Assembly: GCA_013397115.1 (NCBI GenBank)
Contig: VWZW01006255.1
Span: forward strand, 1,903,270-1,967,269
Direction of reading: 5' to 3'
Source of the DNA: Edolisoma coerulescens
Lineage: Eukaryota; Chordata; Aves; Passeriformes; Campephagidae
Length of the DNA: 64,000 nt
Shown: in pieces, positions 53,390 through 64,000 of the stretch
Numbering within the stretch: the first letter of the stretch is position 1
Layout: each line of letters begins with the position of its first letter
The notes under the pieces: generated by a model
What the model was told of the DNA's origin: nothing
The model's input: only the letters and a program-made list of their open reading frames with translations
Databases searched by the model: none
Program-made: the position numbers and the translations under genes

Positions 53390-53870
53390 CACACACGGCT
53401 GGGGCCACCCCACAGCCTTTTCTTCTCTGCCTTGCCCCAAAGCAGCCCTCATGAGGATGCTCTTTCCCAGCCTCGCCCTGCTTCCACAGGCCTCCACAGC
53501 TGCTCTCAGGGTGGGCTGGGCCCCTTTCTGCCTCCAGCAGGAGCAGGAATGTCAGTGGGGCACCCCCCCAGCCCCGGCTCTGAGCTGCAGAGGGAACGTG
53601 GCACAGGGGGATGTACACACCTCCCGGAGCCCTCCTCTGCACTTGGAGAGACCTGGCAGCTCCTGCTGCACCCGGCAGCTCCAGGGGCTGCTCTGCTCTC
53701 ACAGGCCCCTCTGTTTGTCAGCAGCACCCCTGTGCCTCCCACCCCACCTCAGCTTCCACAGAAAGAAATGGTGCCACAAAGCCCACCATGAGACGCCCAG
53801 GAAGACGCTGTGGAGCTGGTTCCATTTCCCTTGGAGTCAGTGTCTCTCCAGGGGCTTCAGAGACACGCAC
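53390..53870. other. GC-rich island with overlapping open frames
   Basis: A sharp GC-rich patch in AT-rich surroundings, C-rich on plus, with only about ten CpGs by eye, so it is not a CpG island. Several frames stay open. On plus these are 53432-53791 (119 codons), 53451-53912 (153) and 53611-54141 (176, ATG start, G at -3). On minus they are 53379-53702 and 53506-53742. No translation shows a known domain. The 153-codon frame starts with a short hydrophobic Met-Arg-Met-Leu-Phe stretch that could mimic a signal peptide. Mutual overlap on both strands argues that composition keeps the frames open. A lncRNA exon or old repeat is also possible. Confidence 0.5.
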
Positions 53871-56800
53871 GTCACAGAGTCTCTTACAAGAGAGTCTTTT
53901 ACAATGTTATAATTCTTGTTCTATTATCTTCACACACCAAATTAGCTTAGGTATATTTTTCAGAAATGGTCCCCTGGCCATTGCCATCACTGTGACTGCT
54001 GAAACAAATCAAATGGAGCTTGATAGACCCCTCAGCATCAGACCTCAGCCAGGCAAAGTAGCTAAAAAAACCTCAAAACAAGCATGGAACTTCCCTGCAA
54101 CACTTCAATTTTTAGAAATAAGCAAATGCCAAACTCTTTAGTGTAGTAAGTCCTTTGTAGGTGCAAAGTATTTAATAATTGCCTCTTTTGAGTCAGTCTG
54201 TTAAGCTTCTTGCATTTTTGAAACATCCAACAATCCTCTGAAAATGTGTAAAACTTTTCTGAATCACTTTTCTTTTACAAGTTATAACACAAACTCCTAA
54301 TTAATTTCATTAACTTTTGTATTAGCTTAGTTTCACTTCATTGGAACAAGCCTTTATTCTCCATTTCTGAAGAAATTTAAAAATAAATAAAGGGGGAAAA
54401 TATAATATAAAGTAAACTCACCCAAAGAATTGCAAATAACCTTTGGAACACAAGTCTTTATTACAATAATTAAAAACATATTTTTTTTTTCTCAAGAATT
54501 TGGTTATTTCCAGCATTTTGTGTGCTGAATTATAAGTAACACATTTGCAATTTGTCCTGTTAACCTATCTGGCCCACTGAAGAAGGTTCACTGTAACTAC
54601 TCACAGAGATGATTTCCTGTTAAGAACTTGAATTAGTATAAAAACGTTTTAGTGTGCATAATTTCAACATCTGGTAGTATAACTAGCATTTTCTTCCTGA
54701 AGAAATTATATTCAACCCTCTTTCTTCCCCTTGCAATGAAATGCGTTATTTTCACATGTTTATTTCTGTTCACTTACAAAGCAAAATACAAAAGAGCAAT
54801 TTAGGTAATGTCTTTCCCTTTCACATAAACAGTTTGATTTGATTTTATTTAAACAAAATCTAAAATTGCCACAAAGAGAATATATACTGTAAGAATTTAA
54901 ACGCAAATTAAATAACAGAGTTGAAAGTTTTAATTTTTTTTTATATATACATGCAGCGGAGCTATAAGGTTTTTCTGAAAGTTAGGGAAATTCAGATCAA
55001 GATTGAGATTTTTAACCTCTGACTCTTCCCAAAATACCAGGAAAGCATTCACCAGCAACAATGAGTTTTCAGCATTGTCATATTCCTCAGCTATTACACA
55101 TACAAACACACTACAAATTTCATGTGTTCTTAATAACCAAGCATCACTCTGATCTGTGCTCTCCCAGATGGTCTTTCAGTTTTCACCAAATCACAGGTGT
55201 GTTACTGCTGGGAGACCTTGGTCATTATAAAATCTGACCCTTGGGATTATCCCAAGAGCTTGGCTTCTGGTTGGATCAAGATGAGAGATGCATGGGAAGC
55301 ATGCTCACATTTTGTTCCCTTTTTTTAAATCAGTTTATTTAGAACATAGCCCATAAGGACAGTCATAAGTTTTGTACAGTAATTCTCAGCAATGGCAGTT
55401 CAGGTGAATAAATTCTTCTTAGCCAGATTTTATTCTGCCTAATTAAAATATGTAAAAGTGCTTTTTTTTCTCTCTTGTACATACCTGGGCTACTCCTCAG
55501 TGTCTTAGAACACAGCCTGGCTCAGCTGCGTGTGCTCTGTGTCAAACCCACAATTAGAGCTATTGGACTGTAGCTCACAAGGTCAAAGCAGCTTCTGGTT
55601 ATGAGAAGTTCTAAGAGGTACAACACTTGAATGGGAAGTTCCCTGTCATCACAAACTGTGCCTTTCTTATTCTCTTGGTTTCTGTATTAGAGAGCATCAG
55701 TCACAATGTCTCCTGCCTGTCAGACAGCAATTATCACTGACTGAAACCTCACTGGCCTGGACATACACTGTTGTGAGTGGACACTGAGCAGCTCTGTTTT
55801 GTCAGGAGGTCAAATAACCCTTTCATATTACTTATCCAGCAAGATTGAAAGGTTTTACTGTCCATTCTGTTTGAAACACAAGTTAATGGGAAGAAGGGGA
55901 TGGGGGCACTTTCCTCAACTTTCAAAACCTTTAGAAAACCCTTTACAGAAAACACACATAAACAGTTTTTAACACATTTCAAAGACAGTAAATTTTTGAG
56001 GAAGAATTTCAGTTACCTTTAATGGCAGTATCTTGAAATCCAGCAGACCTTCTCTTCAGCTCAAACCTGCTGAACACAGCGGTGTTGACTTAAGCAAACC
56101 ACCAAACCCCTTAATTGAGGGCATGTCCTCCACACTCAGTGCAGAAGGTGTTAAAGATGATTCACAACAGCAGCACACTGACATGGTCACTCCCAAGAGA
56201 GTTTTATCTCCGAAATTACCCATCACCTGGGCTGATTAGTGCAGGCTTAGGATCTTTGGCAATCTCTTACATCTCTGGGTAACTGTAAATCAGAATACTA
56301 CATTAAGTATAAACATTACCAAAAGTCCAGGATACAGTGCAACATAGTAAGATCACATTTCACTGAATTTATCTCAATGCTAAAGTTTTCAAACAAAATG
56401 CAAAAATCTGTTCCCGTGTGTTTGTAACAAATGTCTGTAAACCCAATATTTTCCTATTACAAATGGCACACAGAACTTTTTTAGTTTAATTTCTTCATCT
56501 ACATCTTCCAGGGAAAGACTTGCTCAATAGTTCTCTCACTGGAAAAATCCAAGAAATAATGATATTTTAAGATATTATTCATTGTGTATAAATTTTAATT
56601 CCTCTGAAATATACTGTCTTAATAAGGGGAAATTATTGCATGGTACAGACAGAAGAGAAAGTGAAATAATTGGGTTTTCATGTTTGAGTATCTATGCTCC
56701 TTTGTATTAATTCAGTTTGACTGTTGGTGGAGTTAAAATTTCATTATAGAGTGAGTTATTATTTCTAATAAGATATTACTGAAACATTATTTCTAATTTG

Positions 56801-58428
56801 AAATCATGTTTAAATGATGTACCTTATGAGCTTAACTTTTAAGGTCTAAACCATCAGGGAAAAATGTTTAAAAAGTAAGTTATTGTTCTGGAAGGTTAAA
56901 ACTGGTTCTTGGCACAGCCTGGGAAAGGGCTGGTCTGTAGGCTGGTCAGCACGGGAGGCAGACAGACTCAGTGGCAGCTGCCTTCTTGCTCCTTGCAGAG
57001 GGGCAGAACTGTGCCAGGTGGACTTTCTGGCATTGGTCAGCAGATCCTGCACCTCCTGTGAGCCAGGGTCAGGCACTACAGGGGGAAAAGTGGAGGTTTT
57101 TTCATCTGTTTCACACACACAAGTTAAAAGATACTTAGCACACAAATATTAATACAAGTGAGTAAACTCTCATTTCCTTTCACTTCATGGTGTGTGTCTG
57201 GTACTATCTGCAGTCTAGTCCATATAATTTAGAGGGTCTGACATCTATTGCCCTGATCTCATTTATCACCAGCCCATCTTCATTTTCGAAGCACAGATAC
57301 TCAGTGTACAATTTTTACTGTAAAATTGAATTTGTTTCTTGTGACAGAGTAGGCTTGTTGAATTTATGATTCAGCATTGAACATCTTTCACCTTGGAAGT
57401 AGCTCTCCTGCTGTAAAAACGAGGCATCTCTCTCCTGAGGACAGTATAACACCATGATACAGATGCCCATCCTGTTAGACAAGGTCGTGCCAGGAGAAAC
57501 TAAACTTAATTTTCTGAGACTTTACTACACTTAGCCCTATATTTCACTTTACAAGGATAAATACTGGGAAATACTTTATCCCAATGTAACAACTGTCCTT
57601 TTGATCAGGGGAACAAAAAAAAAGTGTTTGATGGTCAGTTCAAAATGGCTGAGAGAAAGAAAATACAAAAGGCATGCTGAAGACTCATTACTTTTCTGTT
57701 TGATGGCTGCTGCCTTTGTCTTTACATCACAGCAAATAATCAAATTATCTCACTTGTATTTTGGAACCAGACTCTTCATTATGTGTGGGTATTTATTCAA
57801 GACTATTTTATGACTTGCTCAAATCCTTTGTCACTGGGTTCACTGCTTTGCTCTCACCTTAGCCTAACCACTGCAATTACTGTCAAGTTCTCGAATAAAA
57901 CTACCACTAAATTGGTCTTAATTAATTCATGTTACACAGAAGCAGGGACATCTTGCTGTTTCCATCTTGTCTTCAGACTTTCACAACCTACTTCAAGTCT
58001 GCAAATCATATCGTTCTTCTTTCATAGCGCTTCACAGCACTTCACACACTTCTGAGATAACGAAGTTCTGCACTAACTCGACCCCTTTGTCGTGCAGGGG
58101 ACAGCATTTTCCCTCATCCAGCTACAGAAGCACGGATGGGTTCATCTGGCTCCATCTCTGAAATGCAACCCAAGAGGTTGCAAATCCTCATTTTCCAAGA
58201 AAAAAACAAACCTGTGTCTTTCACATCATGCCTTGCCTTCCTCCCGTTTCACCTGTTCACTATTTGTAGAGTCCCCAAGCAGCCACAGCTGAGCTCCTCC
58301 ACGCAAGAAAGCAGCAACCACCATCCTGGTCTGCTGCACCTTTGTAGCTCATTTTCCTTCTCTAGAGAAACTCTGTTGCTGCCAGCTGTTAAAGGTGCTC
58401 AGTAATTTTCCAGCGGAAGTAAACACCT
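53871..58428. other. Non-coding stretch, no gene seen
   Basis: AT-rich, with GC-richer patches at about 56920-57080 and 58080-58400. A plus frame open from 56000 to 56239 is somewhat exon-like (see findings). Other frames overlap on both strands or are short. No RNA gene or mobile element was recognised. Confidence 0.5.
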
Positions 58429-58450
58429 ACAGGCTGTAATTACAGCCTGT
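58429..58450. repeat. Perfect 22-bp palindrome
   Basis: The half ACAGGCTGTAA is followed directly by its exact reverse complement, with TAATTA at the centre. There is no spacer and the symmetry ends exactly at both edges. TAATTA is a core recognised by many homeodomain proteins. Whether the palindrome is bound by anything is not known. Confidence 0.95.
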
Positions 58451-58696
58451 CAAAAGCACTCTCAGCCTTAAGGAACCGAGATGCTGCAGACTAAAGCTCC
58501 TCAGATCTGTCTGGATCCTTTTACAACCCCAAAAAGGAAACCAGTTCACAGCTGGGGAAATATTTTCCCAATTATAATTTAAATTAGAGCCTGTGTGTTC
58601 TGCATTTGAATGCACACTCCTGGGAGAGCAGCTGGATCCTGCTGTACTTGAGAGATTTTATAGAGGAATTAGTTAAATAATTAAAAAATATATTTT

Positions 58697-58743
58697 AAAA
58701 ACCCCCCAAAAACTCAAACCAAAACACAAACAGAAAACCCCCA
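58697..58743. repeat. A/C-rich low complexity
   Basis: Irregular A and C runs over about 47 bases, almost without G or T. Confidence 0.7.
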
Positions 58744-61700
58744 CTAACCTCTCATGCTTTCTAAATTACAGCTCTTTATCTATTTTGCATTGCTCTAGAT
58801 CATCATTCATAGGACTTTCCTGGACTATTGCAACAATATTGAGCAAAAAAAGCATGGTGCTTGATGCCCAGGTTTATTCACACTTTTTGATTCATTAATT
58901 TCTGTGGTTGCAAGGAACAATAGAACATCATGGACCAAATGTTCCACAGCATAAATTTCCACCAAATTATCAAAAAACTTTCAAAGGCTTAGACAAAGCG
59001 TAAACCCTCTTTTTAACAAAGAAGTAGAGAGCCTGATGTTCTCTTGGTGTGTTTATTCTTCAGCTATAACAATGGGCACCCTTAAAGGGACTCTGGTTGA
59101 TTATGCAGTCGTATCACAAGGTATTACAAGCAAAGGATGGATAAACCTGCATTTATCTGGGAGAAATAAAAGATTATTGTACTAAGGGCTCAACTCTTCT
59201 CAGATGTTTTGGGTTTTTTACCCTTCCCCAAGCAGTTCAAATTCTATAGGCCCTAACCTCTGATTTTGATTCCTTTTCTACTCCTGTTTATTTCTCGCTT
59301 ACTAAGAGCAAATCACGAGAAGAAACTATTTTGAAAATAGCTTGGACATGTTTTAACCAACAAATCCAGTGTAATCAGCAGGCTCAGATTCCCAAAGTTG
59401 AAGGTTTATTTTAGAACAGCATGCCATGTTTAATCAGTTTTCCTAATGCTGAACAGTACTATCTGCTTTGACAAGAATATGTTGATCATATTACAGAATG
59501 ATTACTGCTAATGGAGATCTTTTAGACAAGATTAGATTTTGCTTCTGTCCAGATGCCTCAAAGAACATTATTAGTTTTTGGTGTCATATTTTTGTAATAT
59601 TAATATGATCAGCTTATGGGCTTGCTCATATGCTATAACTGCAGCAATTTATCTGACAGTTAAGCTGTCAGGACCATGCAGCATCTAACCCAGTGAGCAC
59701 CGCTGCAATCTGGATCAAATTAGGCACTGCCCACACAATCTTATCATAGCTGTGAGGTGACCAATGAATATTCTGATAAGCCCCCCACCTTTGAGGTTCA
59801 GAAATTTGCACATTGCAGCTCAAGAGATGTTTCCAAGAAAGATGATTACTTCATGGAAATATCCCTAACAGTGAATCTGCCCACTTTTAAAGGAATGTAG
59901 GCTGGCTTTTTTTCCCCCATAAATCAGCAAAATGGGACCTAGGCTGCTTTCACAACTGGTTACCGTGGCACTGTAGCCTGTTGGTACAACAGCAGTGGTG
60001 ACAGTAGGAACATACAGAAAGGAAAAATTACTTGAATATAAAGCACTTTTCTGTCCTTCTTTCAAAGTTACTGAAGATGTACAAGTTCCTTGCATGACCT
60101 GTATTTACTGGTTAGACAAAAAAATAATTATAAAAGCTGAGAAGGATAAAGATTAGTTTTAATACATTTTGACTAGAGAGCCTTACAGTATCAACAAAGC
60201 AACACTATGGCCCTTAAGTTCAATACATACTGATATGCACTCTGATGGCATGCTTCATCCCTTTTGATAATACACCTTTAAAAACAATGTCCTTTAGGGT
60301 CCAATGGACCATGAAATAGTCTCTACAAAAGTACCAGTGGTGCCAATGCTGAGACAAACATTCATTTTGGCTGTCAGCTTTAAGGACTGAGGAAGAAATA
60401 AAGCACATTTATTATATACTGATGTATTCTGACTAGATAATCCTTTTCAGTTGTAGGCACTATAAAGACAAGTGCAGATTACTGTGGGGGAACATTAAAA
60501 AAAAATTGGGATGGGCTGAAACAGTTGAGCTTCCAATTTCACAGTTGGATAATTTGCCTTATAAACTTGTATTTAAATGAAAAGTTCTACTGGCAATGAA
60601 GTATGCTGAATAAACAATGTATAATTTGAAAATGAGAAAGTTGGAGATACTTACACAGAAACTGTATCTACTAATGCTACACTTATTAATTAATTTTGGA
60701 ATTTGCTTTTCTATGCTGCTGGCTTTTTCAGGGTTTTTTGTTTTATAACCATTGTCACTGAAATTCTGTAAAATTTTAGTCCTTTGTCACAGCCCAAACA
60801 CTTTTTTTAAGAGTTTTGTTTAACTGCTGAAAGTTTTGTGTTTGAGGGAGAGTGGAATTGACTAGAGACAGACGGCAGACTTCTGTAACAGCACAGCCTT
60901 GCTACACGGTGAAAAGCACATCATTTTCTGGCTTCTCTGCTAACACATGCCACAGCCAAGGCAACACTCACTGCTGAAGAGCTGCCTGGATCCTGTTTCA
61001 TTTTGCTGGCAGGACACCTTTCAGAATATGCAGTGTACTGCAGTACTTTACCTATGTATTACTGTTGTCTTTATGGACTCTGAGATCACACATAATACTT
61101 ATGAGAAGTGGGAAGAAGTGGATATCATTCATCTACATACTGAATAATGCATTCAGAAGCTGAAATTTCTTCCCCTTTCTTCAATGCAGAATTCAGTTAC
61201 CAGCTGTCATCCTACTTCAAAATTAAATTGATGCACTGATCTTCCACTGGTGCTAATATTATCTAGATTTCTAGATTAGGGGCTGGGTTTAATCAAATTT
61301 CTAGACAAGATCTTCATGAAGAGTTTTGGTGGGAGTGGTTCCTTTGAAACCAACTAGAGGCCTAAGTAAATGCATTTTACCTTGAAAAAATATTAAAGGC
61401 AGTTCCTGTAAGCAAAGTTTGGATCCTGGACTACAAGTACATGAGCACTATAGTTCTGAAAGGAAGGAGGCTTGTACCATGTGGGGCTTTGGTCTGCAAA
61501 CTTAATAGACAAGGAAATCAATTTCTCTGCCATATTATTCTCCAATGCTTATGATATATTTTCGCAATGTGCAAGACATAAATATCACAAAAGATATTGA
61601 TCCACATTATTTTAATCTCTACTAAAGCAGATAGTATTAGAAGAAAGTCGATATTATGACAGGCAGCTTAAAACTTTTAGACTTTTAACAGAAATATAAA

Positions 61701-62207
61701 TTTCCTGACTATATATTTTCACAGTTTCATAACACTCAGTTTGCAGCAGCAACAAATCTGAGACTGTTACTATGACTGCACTGAAATAAAAATTAACCCT
61801 TTTATAGTAAAGAAAATTTACTCTAAATTTACTTATTAAATTTATTGACACTCACTTGGTAATTAGAGGATGGTATCAATGAAAACAAGGGGAAATTTTA
61901 GGCTAAGGTCTGGCAATTCTGTGTGGCACTGAGGAGGGCCCAGTACAAGCATTTGTAAAATGAACTTGTTTTTCATTTGGTGTGGTGTGGAGAGCAACAC
62001 ACTCAGAGAAAACAATCTGCTTGGACTATACCTGAACAAAACTGCTATTTTTGTTTCCTACTCAAATGTATTAATGAAAAAAACACACTGAAAGTTGACA
62101 AAATATCTTGTTCTGTCAAAATATTTTTTTCCAAATTCTGACTCCTTAGACACTGAATTTGGTTAAATATTATTTTGAAATGTAACAGCAAGATGAAAAC
62201 TTGAAAC

Positions 62208-62235
62208 ATATGGTTTTAGAATGTCAAAACCATAT
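62208..62235. repeat. Inverted repeat, 10-bp perfect stem
   Basis: ATATGGTTTT at 62208-62217 pairs with AAAACCATAT at 62226-62235 across an eight-base loop. A 14-base direct repeat, TTTTATTTTCTGTT, follows at 62239-62252 and 62270-62283 (31-bp offset). Confidence 0.85.
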
Positions 62236-63794
62236 CTATTTTATTTTCTGTTGCCAAAACAAAATCTCTTTTTATTTTCTGTTTCTGAACATTATTCTTA
62301 CTTTGGTTAGTATCAGCCTCAAAATGCATTGAAATTATTTTGAGCGTGGAGCCTGAAATGGAGTTTTGTGAAAAACTTTAGCTTCACTAACTGTTTAAAT
62401 AAATCTACTTAGCCAGTCTGTTTTTCTGTATTGCACGTTCTCTCAGCCAGGAAAATCTCCATGATGTTTATTTTCTGTCCCACTCTCTGCATGTCATGAA
62501 GCATATGTTGTAGGAGACTGATTGCATCTCAGACTGACAGCTGCTCTGCTCTTCCAGTTCTCTGTCACGAAGGAAGATAGCTTCCATTTAGCAAAGAGAT
62601 TCTGCAGTAATGTGTTTGGACACTTGCCTTTAGAACTTAACCACTATAAACTCTGGGGTTCAGTTTGCCTGAAATCAGCATTCTGATTCCCTAATAGGCT
62701 TCTCAGTCAACTTTTATGGAGGTAAAATTCTAATCCATATTAATCTCAATTCTTCTGGGAAGCTGTATCCTATGCCACTCAATTTATAAATTAATTCCTT
62801 CCACTCATTTTACTTGTAATCCTTCTGGCAAAGCTGGAGCTGCAGGGAGCACACTCTGTTAGAACACACATGAACACGATTGGGTTCTTTACTTGACATC
62901 ACACAGCCCCTCCAGGGGGAACTCTTTACGAACCATTTCTTTCTCACCAGAATTGTAGAAAGGGCTGAAACAGAGCAGGGCATCTTACAGGTGACCTATT
63001 GATGGCCCTCTACACAGTTTTATATTACTTAATATTTCATATGAACTCTGAATTGCAGGGGTTAAAGTGCTATGATTGCATCAATTAAAACAATTAGGGT
63101 TGGAAGAGGTATCATTAAGTTATTAAAGTACATGGTGTTTGCTATTTGCAGAATACAGGGCTTTTTGGCAAGGTGAAATAAGCAAGAGGGTAATACTGCA
63201 AAACATTAAAGTGACCAGTCAGATCAGAAGTCAGAAAGATGCCTCTTGGGAGAACTGTAAAGTTGTTACCATATAAACCAGCATAGACACTCCTGGGTTT
63301 TCCTTTCTTTGACTTTTTAAAAAATTATTTTTGTGAGTGTGTTACATTAGAATCACACCCTTAGGTGTTTGTATAGGTCACAACAAATGTTTTGGAAATG
63401 AAACAAAACATTCTCCTTACTAAGCCAAGATCTTCATCATGGCATTTCCTAGACTGGGAAGGTAACCCAAAGAATTCAAACACAAGTGGTTATCAGAAGC
63501 CATCAGGTAAAACAAAGTGCTGTAATGTGCCCTTTTCTCTGCTATGAGGTGACAACAGATGCGGCTTCCAATAATCAAGGTACAAAAGAAAAAGCATTTC
63601 CAAGCATGGATTGGTAGATATTGGTGTCATCAATACGACAAATGAGGAAGAATATCATTGCAGAACATCTCAGCAGTGACCAGTGCACAATTAGTCTAAT
63701 TAGTGTCTAATTGTTCAGTGATCTCAAGCTGTCTCCTCTGGAAGCTTTATCAGCTTTACAACCCCTAGGTTATAAGATTATAATCTTGCTTTTT

Positions 63795-63816
63795 NNNNNN
63801 NNNNNNNNNNNNNNNN
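63795..63816. other. Assembly gap (22 N) in a poly-T tract
   Basis: Twenty-two N are flanked by four T on the left and nine T on the right, so the gap most likely replaces a long T homopolymer. Frames called across it carry X residues and have no meaning. Confidence 0.97.
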
Positions 63817-64000
63817 TTTTTTTTTAATTTTTCCTTTTGTTGTCCTGGTTGCAGTCTCCTGTGGTGATCCAAACAAATTTTTTGCCACAGGTTGGAAATT
63901 ACCATCTGCAACCACTGTGCTTCTGTCCATGCACTGCACATCTGGAAATACATTCTCCATGCTTCTGCTGGGAATGAAAAGCATTGGAAGCAGACATAAC
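63817..64000. other. Short non-coding end segment
   Basis: Begins with the T run bordering the gap, then ordinary mixed sequence. Nothing was recognised. Confidence 0.5.

Larger units (their letters stand above)
58451..63794. other. Non-coding stretch, no gene seen
   Basis: AT-rich, with an A/C-rich low-complexity block at 58697-58743, a 7-bp-stem hairpin at 59653-59671 and an inverted and direct repeat group at 62208-62283. Frames are 76 codons or shorter and unrecognised. Around 63690-63716 a 'gtctaatt' word is repeated with TAAT cores. Confidence 0.55.

Noticed and set aside
63765..63984. Minus-strand frames across the N gap
   Set aside because: They run through undetermined bases and a T homopolymer, so the reading frame is not known.
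1..64000. CRISPR arrays, tRNA/rRNA genes, bacterial operons, endogenous retrovirus coding domains
   Set aside because: Searched by eye on both strands. No regular spaced repeats, tRNA box pairs, ribosome-binding-site-led frames or retroviral protein motifs were found.

Overview
This window looks like nuclear DNA from a bird. It is AT-rich over most of its length. It carries three 5'-truncated CR1 LINE fragments of the sauropsid/avian type, two of them with recognisable traces of the ATTCTRTG-like 3' tail. Long microsatellites are scarce. I cannot name the species or chromosome. No bacterial, phage or organellar features are present. I found no tRNA, rRNA, CRISPR array or recognisable protein-coding gene. 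The longest open frame is 176 codons, and I estimate that about one frame of that size is expected by chance in this much sequence. The window therefore reads as a gene desert or the inside of a very large intron. Layout: 1-9.6 kb is plain non-coding DNA with two GC-richer patches (about 2.0-2.2 and 3.16-3.42 kb) and a dense cluster of small hairpins and imperfect repeats at 7.6-7.7 kb. At 9.62-9.71 kb there is a fragment of an ancient MIR SINE. From 9.7 to 38 kb the sequence is AT-rich with scattered GC-richer islands, T/G-rich and C/A-rich simple sequence, a short 31-bp tandem duplication at 21.2 kb, and stretches with clustered TAAT cores near 23.2 and 34.9 kb. The 38-51 kb part holds most of the mobile-element record: a (TAAA)n microsatellite at 38.35 kb and CR1 fragments at 40.64, 45.14 and 50.04 kb, all with their sense strand on minus. 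It also holds a pair of roughly 93-bp direct repeats 1,164 bp apart at 46.35 and 47.51 kb. A long poly-T run at 51.48 kb may be the tail of a minus-strand retrocopy. A GC-rich island at 53.39-53.87 kb holds the longest open frames. The 54-64 kb part is again AT-rich, with a perfect 22-bp palindrome at 58.43 kb, hairpins at 59.65 and 62.2 kb, and a 22-base assembly gap inside a poly-T tract at 63.8 kb. No genes can be shown to work together here. The most useful observations are the MIR relic, the paired direct repeats, the palindrome, the GC island and a few exon-like frames. Comparison with other bird genomes and RNA-seq would settle these.
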